63,037 nucleotides of DNA from Prevotella sp. (GTDB lineage: Bacteria > Bacteroidota > Bacteroidia > Bacteroidales > Bacteroidaceae): contig JAFRPY010000002.1 of the NCBI GenBank assembly GCA_017428925.1, positions 1 through 63,037 on the forward strand, given 5' to 3'. Below are positions 49,964-59,723 of the stretch, in pieces. The notes beneath the pieces are model-generated. The model saw nothing but the letters and a program-made list of their open reading frames with translations. It made no database searches and was not told the origin of the DNA. Numbering within the stretch: the first letter of the stretch is position 1; the number at the start of each line of letters is the position of its first letter. Both the position numbers and the translations under genes were made by a program.

Positions 49964-49971
49964 TAACTTTG
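49964..49971 (+). promoter_or_regulatory. Putative -7 element of argS
   Basis: TAACTTTG lies 29 bp before the argS ATG and is preceded by a run of T. The -33 box is not clear. Confidence 0.4.
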
Positions 49972-49999
49972 CCGCCAAATTTAACAAAAAAGAAATAAA

Positions 50000-51793
50000 A
50001 TGGACATCCAGAAAGAAATTATAGGTGCTACAATAAAGGCAGTGAAAGAACTATATGGAGCCGACGTGCCCGAAAAGATGGTGCAATTACAGAACACCAA
50101 AGAGGGTTTCGAGGGAAACCTCACGCTCGTCGTCTTTCCATTCCTCAAGACTTCGCGCAAAAAGCCGGAAGACACGGCACAGGAGATTGGCCAATGGCTG
50201 AAAGAGAATTGTCAGGCCGTCAGCCACTTCAATGTGGTGAAAGGTTTCCTGAACCTCGTCATTGCTCCCGCCGCATGGATATCTCTGCTCAGCGACATCA
50301 ATGCCGACGAGCATTTCGGAGAAAAGCAGGCCAATGCAGACTCTCCGCTCGTTATGATTGAATACTCATCGCCCAACACTAACAAGCCCCTCCACCTGGG
50401 ACATGTGCGCAACAACCTGCTGGGATGGTCGCTGGCTCAGATTATGGCTGCCAACGGAAACCGCGTGGTGAAGACAAACATCGTGAACGACCGCGGTATC
50501 CACATCTGCAAGTCGATGCTGGCCTGGCTGAAATGGGGCAACGGCGAGACTCCCGAAAGTTCAGGTAAGAAGGGCGACCACCTCATTGGCGACTACTACG
50601 TGGCCTTCGACAAGCACTACCGTGAAGAGATTAAGGAACTCGTTGCTCAGGGCATGGACGAGGAAAAGGCAAAACAAGAGGCTCCGCTCATCAAGGAGGC
50701 TCACGAAATGCTGGTAAAATGGGAACAGAACGACCCTGAAGTTCGCGCCCTTTGGGAGGAGATGAACTCGTGGGTATATGCCGGTTTCGACGAGACCTAC
50801 AAAGCTCTGGGCGTTGGTTTCGATAAGATTTACTACGAATCTCAGACCTATCTTAAAGGCAAGGCAAAGGTCGAGGATGGTCTTGAAAAAGGACTCTTCG
50901 AGCGCCATGAAGACAATTCTGTATGGGCCGACCTCACTGACGAAGGTCTCGACCAAAAGCTGCTGCTTCGTAGTGACGGCACCTCTGTTTATATGACACA
51001 GGACATCGGCACCGCCGAAATGCGCTACGAAGACTATCCGATAGACAAGATGATCTACGTGGTGGGTAACGAACAGAACTATCACTTCCAGGTGCTCAGC
51101 ATCCTGCTCGACCGCCTCGGATTCAAGTGGGGCAAGGAACTGGTGCACTTCTCCTACGGCATGGTGGAACTGCCCAATGGCAAGATGAAGAGTCGCGAAG
51201 GCACTGTAGTGGATGCCGATGACCTTATCCAAGCCATGATCGACGGAGCACGCCAGGTAAGCGAAGAGGCCGGCAAGAGCAAAGACCTCCCCGAGGCCGA
51301 GAAGCAGGAGATTGCCCGCATCTGCGGAATGGGAGCCCTGAAGTATTTCATCCTCAAAGTAGATGCCCGCAAGAATATGCTCTTCAATCCCGAAGAAAGC
51401 ATCGACTTCAACGGCAATACTGGTCCCTTCATCCAATACACCTATGCCCGCATACGCAGCATTCTGCGCAAGGCCGGCCTTACAGGAAACGATATCACAC
51501 TGCCCTCAGCAGCCGACTATACGCCCAATCCGAAGGAGACCGACCTTATTCAGAAACTCTATGCCTATGCCGCCGCCGTTGAGCAGGCTGGCAGCGACTA
51601 TTCGCCCAGCGGCATTGCCAACTACTGCTACGAGCTGACCAAGCAGTTCAACCAGTTCTACCACGACTACAGCATCCTGAATGCTGAAAGCGAAGGTGCC
51701 AAGAACTTCCGTCTGGTCCTTGCCCAAAACGTGGCAAAGGTCATCCACAACGGCATGGCACTGTTGGGCATAGAAGTTCCCGAACGGATGTAA
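50000..51793 (+). CDS. argS: Arginyl-tRNA synthetase
   Basis: This 597-residue class I synthetase charges tRNA-Arg. The N-terminal Add-1 domain (about 1-110) recognises the tRNA elbow. The HIGH-type motif is in SSPNTNKPLHLGHVRNNLLG, the conserved VNDRGIHICKSML follows, and the KMSKS position is occupied by GKMKSREGTVVDADDL. The C-terminal DALR anticodon-binding domain has NGNTGPFIQYTYARIRSILR. Length is normal. It is followed by pyrE 63 bp later. Confidence 0.97.
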   Translation: MDIQKEIIGATIKAVKELYGADVPEKMVQLQNTKEGFEGNLTLVVFPFLKTSRKKPEDTAQEIGQWLKENCQAVSHFNVVKGFLNLVIAPAAWISLLSDINADEHFGEKQANADSPLVMIEYSSPNTNKPLHLGHVRNNLLGWSLAQIMAANGNRVVKTNIVNDRGIHICKSMLAWLKWGNGETPESSGKKGDHLIGDYYVAFDKHYREEIKELVAQGMDEEKAKQEAPLIKEAHEMLVKWEQNDPEVRALWEEMNSWVYAGFDETYKALGVGFDKIYYESQTYLKGKAKVEDGLEKGLFERHEDNSVWADLTDEGLDQKLLLRSDGTSVYMTQDIGTAEMRYEDYPIDKMIYVVGNEQNYHFQVLSILLDRLGFKWGKELVHFSYGMVELPNGKMKSREGTVVDADDLIQAMIDGARQVSEEAGKSKDLPEAEKQEIARICGMGALKYFILKVDARKNMLFNPEESIDFNGNTGPFIQYTYARIRSILRKAGLTGNDITLPSAADYTPNPKETDLIQKLYAYAAAVEQAGSDYSPSGIANYCYELTKQFNQFYHDYSILNAESEGAKNFRLVLAQNVAKVIHNGMALLGIEVPERM

Positions 51794-51838
51794 TTCCGCG
51801 GGAATTACGATTTACCGTCATTACGTCATTACGACAAC
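51790..51838. repeat. Short stem and microrepeat after argS
   Basis: GTAATTCC-GCG-GGAATTAC forms an 8-bp stem over the argS stop. Then ACCGTCATTACGTCATTACG repeats the unit GTCATTAC. It resembles the other intergenic microrepeats in the window but has a different unit. Confidence 0.55.
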
Positions 51839-51855
51839 TAAAAAATCAAAATAAT

Positions 51856-52488
51856 ATGGATAGTTCAAAAAAAGCATTCGCAGCAAAACTGCTGAAAATC
51901 AAGGCCATCAAGTTGCAGCCTGCCAATCCCTTTACATGGGCTTCAGGCTGGAAGTCACCTTTCTATTGCGACAACCGCAAGACGCTCTCCTATCCCGAGC
52001 TGCGCAACTACGTGAAGATCGAGATTGTGCACACCATCCTGGATAAATTTCCCGAGGCCGAAGCCATTGCCGGTGTGGCAACAGGAGCCATCCCACAGGG
52101 AGCACTTGTAGCCGATGCCCTCAACCTGCCTTTCGTCTATGTGCGTTCTAAACCAAAAGATCATGGTTTGGAAAACCTCATTGAAGGTGAACTGAAACCC
52201 GGCATGAAGGTTGTCGTCATCGAAGACCTTATCTCTACAGGCGGTTCTTCGCTAAAAGCCGTCGAGGCTATACGCAACAACGGCTGCGATGTCATTGGCA
52301 TGGTGGCCAGCTACACCTATGGTTTCCCCGTGGCCAAGAAAGCTTTCAAGGATGCCAATGTGGAACTGGTGACGCTGACCGACTATGAACACGTTGTAGA
52401 AGAGGCACTGCAGACGGGTTATATCGCCGATTCCGACGTGGAACTGCTCAACGAGTGGCGCAAAGATCCTGCCCACTGGAACGGATAA
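51856..52488 (+). CDS. pyrE: Orotate phosphoribosyltransferase
   Basis: This 210-residue enzyme joins orotate and PRPP to make OMP in pyrimidine synthesis. The PRPP-binding motif is VVVIEDLISTGGSSLKAVEA. YVRSKPKDHGLENLIEG gives the catalytic lysine region, and GVATGAIPQGALVAD is typical. Length is normal. It lies in the same run as argS, the SRPBCC gene and argH with gaps of 37-63 bp. Confidence 0.96.
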   Translation: MDSSKKAFAAKLLKIKAIKLQPANPFTWASGWKSPFYCDNRKTLSYPELRNYVKIEIVHTILDKFPEAEAIAGVATGAIPQGALVADALNLPFVYVRSKPKDHGLENLIEGELKPGMKVVVIEDLISTGGSSLKAVEAIRNNGCDVIGMVASYTYGFPVAKKAFKDANVELVTLTDYEHVVEEALQTGYIADSDVELLNEWRKDPAHWNG

Positions 52489-52525
52489 GAAGATGATTAT
52501 TAAATTCCCCTAAAGGACAAGAACC

Positions 52526-52939
52526 ATGTCAAAATTCGAAAGTAGCGTCAAGCAAATACCATATCCCCAGCAGAGCGTTTACGAGAAGCTCAGCGACCTG
52601 AACAACCTGGAAAAGGTAAAGGACCGCATGCCCGAAGACAAGGCCAGCGAACTGGAATTCACCCAAGACACCATTTCTGTGTCAGTTCCTCCCGTGGGAA
52701 AGATTTCTTTACAAGTCATCGAGCGTGAAGCGCCTAAGACCATCAAGTTCCAAACCCTTCAGTCGCCCATGCCTTTCAACCTCTGGATTCAGCTGTTGCC
52801 CGTCACCGACGAAAGCAGTAAGATGAAACTCACCATCCAGGCCGACATCAATCCCTTCATCAAGGCCATGATTAGCAATCAGTTGCAGGAGGGAATCGAG
52901 AAAATTGCCGACATGCTCGCCATGATAAATTACGAGTAA
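52526..52939 (+). CDS. SRPBCC (START-like) family protein
   Basis: This 137-residue cytoplasmic protein starts MSKFESSVKQIPYPQQSVYE, the usual first strand of a helix-grip fold, and ends with a long amphipathic helix (NPFIKAMISNQLQEGIEKIA). Proteins of this type sit next to pyrE in several Bacteroidales genomes, as far as I recall. No catalytic residues can be named. It probably binds a hydrophobic ligand or lipid. It has no signal peptide. Confidence 0.75.
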   Translation: MSKFESSVKQIPYPQQSVYEKLSDLNNLEKVKDRMPEDKASELEFTQDTISVSVPPVGKISLQVIEREAPKTIKFQTLQSPMPFNLWIQLLPVTDESSKMKLTIQADINPFIKAMISNQLQEGIEKIADMLAMINYE

Positions 52940-52940
52940 T

Positions 52941-52995
52941 GAAAGTGAAGAGTGAAGAATGAAGAATGAAGAGTGAAGAATGAAGAATAAGAAGA
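52941..52995 (-). repeat. Family B microrepeat, intergenic before argH
   Basis: GAAAGTGAAGAGTGAAGAAT, GAAGAATGAAGAGTGAAGAA, then TGAAGAATAAGAAG: tandem GAAGAGT/GAAGAAT heptamers directly before the argH start. Confidence 0.85.
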
Positions 52996-52996
52996 A

Positions 52997-54337
52997 ATGA
53001 ATAAACTCTGGGAAAAAAACTTTGAGGTAAACAAAGAGATTGAACGGTTCACCGTTGGACGCGACCGCGAGATGGATCTCTTTCTGGCCAAATATGACGT
53101 GTTGGGGTCAATGGCCCACATCACTATGCTCGAAAGTATCGGACTGCTGAGCAAAGATGAGCTCACAGAACTGCTGGCTGAACTGAAAAACATCTATGCC
53201 GTATGCGAGAGCGGAGAGTTCGTCATAGAAGACGGCATCGAGGATGTCCACTCACAGGTGGAGCTCATGCTTACCCAGAAACTCGGAGACATGGGCAAGA
53301 AAATCCACTCAGGACGCTCACGCAACGACCAGGTGCTTATAGACCTCAAGCTCTTCACACGCCATGAACTCATGGAGATTGCCGAGGGCGTGAAAGTGCT
53401 CTTCGATGAACTTATCCAAAAAAGCAACCAGTATAAGGACATCCTGATGCCGGGCTACACCCACCTGCAGATAGCCATGCCTTCCAGCTTCGGGCTTTGG
53501 TTCGGTGCCTACGCCGAGTCGCTGGCCGACGACATGCTCTTCCTGCAAGCTGCCTATCGCATGACAAACCGCAATCCTCTCGGCTCGGCTGCCGGCTATG
53601 GTTCATCGTTCCCCCTGAACCGCCAAATGACCACCGACCTGCTTGGATTCGACTCGATGGACTACAACGTGGTATATGCCCAGATGGGACGCGGAAAGAT
53701 GGAGCGCAACGTGGGCTTTGCCATGGCCACCATCGCCGGTACATTGGCAAAGATGGCCTTCGATGCCTGTCTGTTCAACTCGCAGAACTTCTCCTTCGTC
53801 CGCCTGCCCAAGGAGTGCACCACCGGTTCCAGCATCATGCCCCATAAGAAGAACCCCGACGTATTTGAGCTCATCCGCGCCAAGTCGAACAAGATTCAGT
53901 CGCTCCCGCAGCAGATATCGCTCATTATGAACAATCTGCCCGTGGGCTATTTCCGCGACCTGCAGATTATCAAGGAAGTGTTCCTGCCCGCTTTCGGCGA
54001 ACTGAAAGACTGCCTGCAGATGACTGCCTATATCGTCAACAAGATGCAGGTCAACGAGCACATCCTCGACAATCCCATGTACGACCCCATGTTCTCCGTC
54101 GAAGAAGTCAATCGTCTGGCTGCTGCCGGCATGCCTTTCCGCGATGCCTACAAGAAGGTGGGACTCGACATCGAGGCTGGAACTTTCCATGCCGACCGCA
54201 ACATCAGCCACACCCACGAAGGCAGCATCGGCAACCTCTGTAACGACAAGATTGAGGCACTGATGAACCACACACTCTCCGAATTCCATTTCGAACGTGT
54301 ACAGCAGGCCGAAAAGAAACTATTAAGTGAAGAGTGA
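52997..54337 (+). CDS. argH: Argininosuccinate lyase
   Basis: This 446-residue enzyme splits argininosuccinate into arginine and fumarate. The fumarase/lyase signature is GSSIMPHKKNPDVFELIRAK, with the flexible-loop serine. MGKKIHSGRSRNDQVLIDLK and YTHLQIAMPSSFG are also typical. The start MNKLWEKNFEVNKEIERF follows family B repeat DNA. Family B DNA begins again at the 3' end (LLSEE and TGA are repeat-encoded), so both gene ends touch repeats. No other arg biosynthesis gene is in the window. Confidence 0.96.
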   Translation: MNKLWEKNFEVNKEIERFTVGRDREMDLFLAKYDVLGSMAHITMLESIGLLSKDELTELLAELKNIYAVCESGEFVIEDGIEDVHSQVELMLTQKLGDMGKKIHSGRSRNDQVLIDLKLFTRHELMEIAEGVKVLFDELIQKSNQYKDILMPGYTHLQIAMPSSFGLWFGAYAESLADDMLFLQAAYRMTNRNPLGSAAGYGSSFPLNRQMTTDLLGFDSMDYNVVYAQMGRGKMERNVGFAMATIAGTLAKMAFDACLFNSQNFSFVRLPKECTTGSSIMPHKKNPDVFELIRAKSNKIQSLPQQISLIMNNLPVGYFRDLQIIKEVFLPAFGELKDCLQMTAYIVNKMQVNEHILDNPMYDPMFSVEEVNRLAAAGMPFRDAYKKVGLDIEAGTFHADRNISHTHEGSIGNLCNDKIEALMNHTLSEFHFERVQQAEKKLLSEE

Positions 54338-54356
54338 AGAATGAAGAGTGAAGAAT
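54327..54356 (-). repeat. Family B microrepeat at the argH stop codon
   Basis: GTGAAGAGTGAAGAATGAAG followed by AGTGAAGAAT. It supplies the last argH codons and the stop. Confidence 0.8.
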
Positions 54357-54397
54357 CAATGATAGCCGGACGAATTGAAAAACTACGGCTATGCCGA

Positions 54398-54976
54398 ATG
54401 CGACATAATAAATGGCGCTGTCTGTCGACTGCCGCCCTCTTATTCTTCATTCTTCATTCTTCACTCTTCACTTTTACCTCCTGCGGCGAGATTGAGAACG
54501 AGTACAGTTCGCGCCGGGTCTATCTGCGCTTTGACAATTCGCTCCATCTCGACGCCAACCTCATGGCTGCAATGAATCCCATGAGCTCCAATGTGTTTTG
54601 CCGCATTTGGCTGTCGTCCATCGGCAAACTCTCTTTCCAGAGCAACCAAGGGTCAACCAGTACCGTCACCCTCACCGCCAGCGAACAGCAATCGTCCATG
54701 ATTCTCGGCATCAACTATGAATCGGGGATCATCGTCGGCTACGGGTTCGGTGGCGTGTTCTATTGCTACGATGCCGTCTGTCCCAACTGCTACGACAAAA
54801 AGATAGAGCGCACGCTCTCGATGAACACCACCGGCATTGCCACTTGCCCCAACTGCGGACACCAATACGACATGACCAACAACGGACTCTCGCCCCAGGG
54901 CGGCAAGCTCGAACGCTATCATGCCACCAACTCTGGGCAGACGGGCACCCTTATTGTTAACAACCGCTACTATTGA
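54398..54976 (+). CDS. Lipoprotein with a Rieske-like/zinc-ribbon four-cysteine site
   Basis: The ATG at 54398 (MRHNKWRCLSTAALLFFILH) gives 192 residues with a complete lipoprotein signal ending SSLFTFTSC. An ATG at 54341 lies inside repeat DNA and would place charged residues before the signal. The hydrophobic core is encoded by a family B repeat shared with the lipoprotein at 56941. The mature part is mostly beta and contains DAVCPNCYDKK and, 18 residues on, ATCPNCGHQYDMTN. This resembles a Rieske fold, but with C-x2-C pairs instead of C-x-H and C-x2-H, so it may bind zinc or another metal. It sits between argH and tRNA-Leu. Its role is unknown. Confidence 0.65.
   Translation: MRHNKWRCLSTAALLFFILHSSLFTFTSCGEIENEYSSRRVYLRFDNSLHLDANLMAAMNPMSSNVFCRIWLSSIGKLSFQSNQGSTSTVTLTASEQQSSMILGINYESGIIVGYGFGGVFYCYDAVCPNCYDKKIERTLSMNTTGIATCPNCGHQYDMTNNGLSPQGGKLERYHATNSGQTGTLIVNNRYY
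54427..54484 (+). repeat. Family B repeat block encoding a lipoprotein signal core (copy 1)
   Basis: ACTGCCGCCCTCTTATTCTT, then CATTCTTCATTCTTCACTCT, then TCACTTTTACCTCCTGCGG. The block recurs at 57034-57094 with the same ends (ACTGCCGCCC ... TCCTGCGG). Confidence 0.85.
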
Positions 54977-55015
54977 GAGCCTTTCCTTTGGCGGATGAAA
55001 AAAACTGCTAATAAT

Positions 55016-55047
55016 TTTGGAAGTTTCAAGAATTAGCACTACCTTTG
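55016..55047 (+). promoter_or_regulatory. tRNA-Leu promoter (TTTG-20-TACCTTTG)
   Basis: TTTG at 55016-55019 and TACCTTTG at 55040-55047 are 20 bp apart, 23 bp before the tRNA. Confidence 0.6.
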
Positions 55048-55070
55048 CAGATGATTTTTCAAACTGCCGC

Positions 55071-55156
55071 GCCGTGATGGTGGAATTGGTAGACACGAGG
55101 GACTTAAAATCCCTTGGCCAGTGATGGCTGTGCGGGTTCGAGTCCCGCTCGCGGCA
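55071..55156 (+). tRNA. tRNA-Leu (anticodon TAA)
   Basis: An 86-nt class II tRNA. Acceptor GCCGTGA pairs with TCGCGGC and A73 follows. The anticodon arm is AGGGA-CTTAAAA-TCCCT with anticodon TAA. A long variable arm (TGGCCAGTGATGGCTGT) and T arm GCGGGTTCGAGTCCCGC are present. No CCA is encoded. Confidence 0.95.
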
Positions 55157-55186
55157 CTTTTTTAACCTCATTTTTTCAATATTCCT

Positions 55187-56869
55187 ATGCGTAGAATACT
55201 ATCCGTTTTCGTTTCCGCACTTTCTTTCTTTGCTATCACATCCTGTTCATCAGGAATGGGCGAACTCGCAGCTAATAATTTCGACGTCAACCCAAGTCCG
55301 CTTGAGACTCAGGGCGGCGAAATCACCACTACAATCCATGGCAAGTTCCCGCCAAAATACATGAAGAAGAAAGCCGTCGTCAGCGTCATCCCCGAGCTCC
55401 ATTACGGAAACGGGCAGGTGGCACGTGCCGAGGGCGCAACCTTCATGGGAGAGAAAGTTCTGGGCAACGACCAGCGCATCAACTACCAGTTCGGTGGCAT
55501 CTACACCATTAAGTCCAAGTTCAAATACGTGCCTGAGATGCTCAAGAGCGAATTGTATATGGCCTTCGATGCCCGCATAGGCAAACGCAAAGTGAAGATT
55601 CCCGCCGTGAAAGTGGCCAATGGCGTGATTGCCACTTCAGAACTTTACAAGAAGACCATGCTCAATGGTGGAGCTTGCCTTGCTCCCGACTCCTTCCAGC
55701 GCGTCACCGCACAGAAGCAGGAAGCACAGGTGAAGTTCCTCATCAATCAGGCTAACCTCCGCAAGAGTGAGTTGCAGACCAACTCCGTCAAGGAATTCGT
55801 CGATTTGCTCAAGAAAATCAATCGCGAGCACGAACGCCTCAACCTCAAGGACGTTGAAGTTCAGGCCTACGCATCACCCGAGGGAGGACTTCTGCTCAAC
55901 GACGACCTTGCCAACCGCCGCCAGTTCTCTGCCGAGGATTACATTAACCAGCAACTCTTCAACGAGGGCATGAGCGCCAATATCGTGGGCGGTTATACCG
56001 CTGAAGACTGGGAAGGTTTCGAGAAACTCGTCCAGGCCAGCAACATCCAGGACAAAGAAGTCATCCTCCGCGTGCTCTCCATGTACGAAGATCCCTATGA
56101 GCGCGAGGAACAGATTCGCAACATGAGCCAGGGCTTCCGCGAGCTCGCCGACGGCATCCTGCCCGAACTGCGCCGCTCACGCATGATCATCAACTACGAA
56201 GTCGTTGGCCGCAGCGACCAGCAAATCAAAGACCAGTATAAGGCCGATCCCTCCAAGCTCAACATCGAGGAACTGCTCTATGCCGCAGGTCTCGAGACCG
56301 ACATCAACGCCAAGCAGGACATCTACCGCAAGACTGCCGAGCTCTATCCCGAAGACCAGCGTGCTGCCAACAACATCGCCGTCATGGAATTCGCCAAGGG
56401 CAACTACGATGCTGCCGGTAAAATGTTCCAAGACCTTGCAGGAAAGAAAAACTCCGTGCCCGAGGCCTATGCCAACCTCGGCCTGATTGCCCTCAAGGAC
56501 GGTAACATCGAAGATGCAGAATACCTCATCGCCAAGGCCACCGGAGCCAAACAGATTGCCGAAGCTTTAGGCAACCTCAACATCGCCAAGGGCAACTATG
56601 CCGAGGCCGCCGAGAACCTCAAGAACTCGTTCAACAACAGCAGCGCTTTGGCCGAACTCCTCAACAAGAACTACACCACAGCCAGCGTCATTCTCCGCAA
56701 CGTCGAGCAGAAAGACGGCATGACCGACTATCTCCAGGCCATCGTCAACGCCCGCCAGGGCAATTTCGACATCTCCGAGTCGTTCCTCCGCAGCGCATTC
56801 CAGAAAGACCCGTCGCTGAAAAGCTATGCTGAGAACGACATGGAACTCATCAGAGTGAAGAAGCCGTAG
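55187..56869 (+). CDS. TPR-containing lipoprotein with an OmpA-like segment
   Basis: This 560-residue protein starts MRRILSVFVSALSFFAITSC, a lipoprotein signal with Cys20. Residues about 25-150 form a beta-rich domain (GGEITTTIHGKFPPKYMKKK). The segment LKDVEVQAYASPEGGLLLND then LANRR resembles the OmpA-type peptidoglycan-binding motif. The C-terminal 200 residues are TPR repeats (NNIAVMEFAKGNYDAAGKMF, AYANLGLIALKDGNIEDAEY, NLNIAKGNYAEAAENLKNSF). It probably sits at the outer membrane facing the periplasm. The role is not known. It starts 30 bp after tRNA-Leu. Confidence 0.8.
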   Translation: MRRILSVFVSALSFFAITSCSSGMGELAANNFDVNPSPLETQGGEITTTIHGKFPPKYMKKKAVVSVIPELHYGNGQVARAEGATFMGEKVLGNDQRINYQFGGIYTIKSKFKYVPEMLKSELYMAFDARIGKRKVKIPAVKVANGVIATSELYKKTMLNGGACLAPDSFQRVTAQKQEAQVKFLINQANLRKSELQTNSVKEFVDLLKKINREHERLNLKDVEVQAYASPEGGLLLNDDLANRRQFSAEDYINQQLFNEGMSANIVGGYTAEDWEGFEKLVQASNIQDKEVILRVLSMYEDPYEREEQIRNMSQGFRELADGILPELRRSRMIINYEVVGRSDQQIKDQYKADPSKLNIEELLYAAGLETDINAKQDIYRKTAELYPEDQRAANNIAVMEFAKGNYDAAGKMFQDLAGKKNSVPEAYANLGLIALKDGNIEDAEYLIAKATGAKQIAEALGNLNIAKGNYAEAAENLKNSFNNSSALAELLNKNYTTASVILRNVEQKDGMTDYLQAIVNARQGNFDISESFLRSAFQKDPSLKSYAENDMELIRVKKP

Positions 56870-56877
56870 AGAAAAAG

Positions 56878-56910
56878 ACCCTCCCCAACCCTCCCTATGA
56901 GGGAGGGAGC
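56878..56910. repeat. Family A repeat, intergenic
   Basis: ACCCTCCCCAACCCTCCCTA then TGAGGGAGGGAGC, 9 bp after the TPR gene stop. It is a close relative of the copy at 42931. Confidence 0.8.
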
Positions 56911-56940
56911 GATATGCAATAAAACCTAAACCTTAAATAA

Positions 56941-58041
56941 ATGAAGATAAGCCTGAGCCCGAAACATACCACTCCCCTCCATATAGAGAGGGGCCGGGGG
57001 TGGGTCTTTAGGGGCCGGGGGTGCGTCTTCTTCACTGCCGCCCTCTTATTCTTCACTTTTCACTCTTCACTCTTCATTTTCACTTCCTGCGGAGCCCCCA
57101 AAGGCCAATTCCAGCTCGAAGGCCATTTCCTCAAGATGAACCAGGCCGAGTTCTACGTCTATAGTCCCGACGGAGTCATCAACGGCATCGACACCATCCG
57201 CCTCGCCGGTGGACGGTTTACCTACGAGATACCCTGTCAGGAGTCGGGCACACTCATGATTGTGTTCCCCAACTATTCCGAACACCCCGTCTTCGCCGAG
57301 TCAGGAGCCTCCGTATCCCTCAGCGGCGACGCCTCCCACCTGAAGGAACTGTCGGCAAAAGGAACCACCGACAACGAACTTATCAGCGGATTCCGCCAGC
57401 AGACTGCCGATGCCTCCCCCGACGAAACCCGCCAGCTTGCTCAGCAGTTCATCGAAAACAACCCTCGTAGCGCAGCCGCCGTCTTTCTTTTCCAGAAATA
57501 CTTCATCATGGAAGACACCCCCGACGTCAAGCAAGGGACACGACTGCTCGATATGCTTCGCGAGGCACAGCCCAAGAACCTTAATGTAAGCCGCATCGAG
57601 ACACTTTTCGGCATGAAGAAAGCCTCGTCCGTAGGACAGCAGCTGCCCGCCTTCAGCGCCACCGACATCCATGGGCAGCGCATCAGCCGCAGCAACCTCA
57701 CAGGAGCCTACGCCGTCGTCAGCACCTTCTCATCGTGGAACTACGAAAGCCAGGAACAGCAGCGACAGCTTAACCGCATAGCCCGCCGCAGCCAGGGCCG
57801 GCTGAAACTCCTCACCATATCCATAGACGCTACCCGCAATGATTGTCTTCGCACGGTTCGCCGCGACACCCTCTCCCAGCCCATTGTGTGCGACGGGCTC
57901 ATGTTCGAAACCCCACTCCTCGCCACCCTCGGTCTGCAAGCCATCCCCGACAACGTCATCACCGACAAGAGCGGCAAAATCATAGCCCATGGGCTCAACA
58001 CCGATGACTTGAAGAAACGCCTTAACGAACTTCTCAAATAA
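56941..58041 (+). CDS. Thioredoxin-like lipoprotein (DUF4369-TlpA type) with repeat-built N-terminus and no CxxC
   Basis: The 366-residue frame starts MKISLSPKHTTPLHIERGRG. Its first 35 codons are family A repeat DNA, followed by a family B block that encodes the hydrophobic signal AALLFFTFHSSLFIFTSC and the lipobox Cys. A later start is not obvious. The mature part begins with a DUF4369-like beta domain (GQFQLEGHFLKMNQAEFYVY). A thioredoxin fold follows (QQLPAFSATDIHGQRISRSN, AVVSTFSSWNYESQEQQRQL, AIPDNVITDKSGKIIAHGLN). Where active TlpA proteins have WCxxC, this one has SWNYES, so it lacks redox cysteines. The comM start is 10 bp downstream. Confidence 0.75.
   Translation: MKISLSPKHTTPLHIERGRGWVFRGRGCVFFTAALLFFTFHSSLFIFTSCGAPKGQFQLEGHFLKMNQAEFYVYSPDGVINGIDTIRLAGGRFTYEIPCQESGTLMIVFPNYSEHPVFAESGASVSLSGDASHLKELSAKGTTDNELISGFRQQTADASPDETRQLAQQFIENNPRSAAAVFLFQKYFIMEDTPDVKQGTRLLDMLREAQPKNLNVSRIETLFGMKKASSVGQQLPAFSATDIHGQRISRSNLTGAYAVVSTFSSWNYESQEQQRQLNRIARRSQGRLKLLTISIDATRNDCLRTVRRDTLSQPIVCDGLMFETPLLATLGLQAIPDNVITDKSGKIIAHGLNTDDLKKRLNELLK
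56971..57026 (-). repeat. Family A repeat, double, at the 5' end of the thioredoxin-like gene
   Basis: ACTCCCCTCCATATAGAGAG, GGGCCGGGGGTGGGTCTTTA and a second arm GGGGCCGGGGGTGCGTC. It is translated as PLHIERGRGWVFRGRGCV. Confidence 0.75.
57034..57094 (+). repeat. Family B repeat block encoding a lipoprotein signal core (copy 2)
   Basis: ACTGCCGCCCTCTTATTCTT, then CACTTTTCACTCTTCACTCT, then TCATTTTCACTTCCTGCGG. It is the counterpart of 54427-54484. Confidence 0.85.
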
Positions 58042-58051
58042 TCCCCGCCCT

Positions 58052-59623
<1,572 letters not shown>

Positions 59624-59660
59624 TGATGTCTCATAACATTTTCAAGTTCCCCCAAACAAC

Positions 59661-59697
59661 AGCGGACGGCCCTGCATCCCACGCAGTGCCGTCCGCT
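59661..59697. terminator. Stem-loop between convergent comM and the 75-residue gene
   Basis: AGCGGACGGC pairs with GCCGTCCGCT (10 bp) around a 17-base loop. No U-run follows on either strand, so its strength is uncertain. Confidence 0.55.
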
Positions 59698-59723
59698 TAC
59701 AGTATCAGTCTGTTAAAAAGAAA

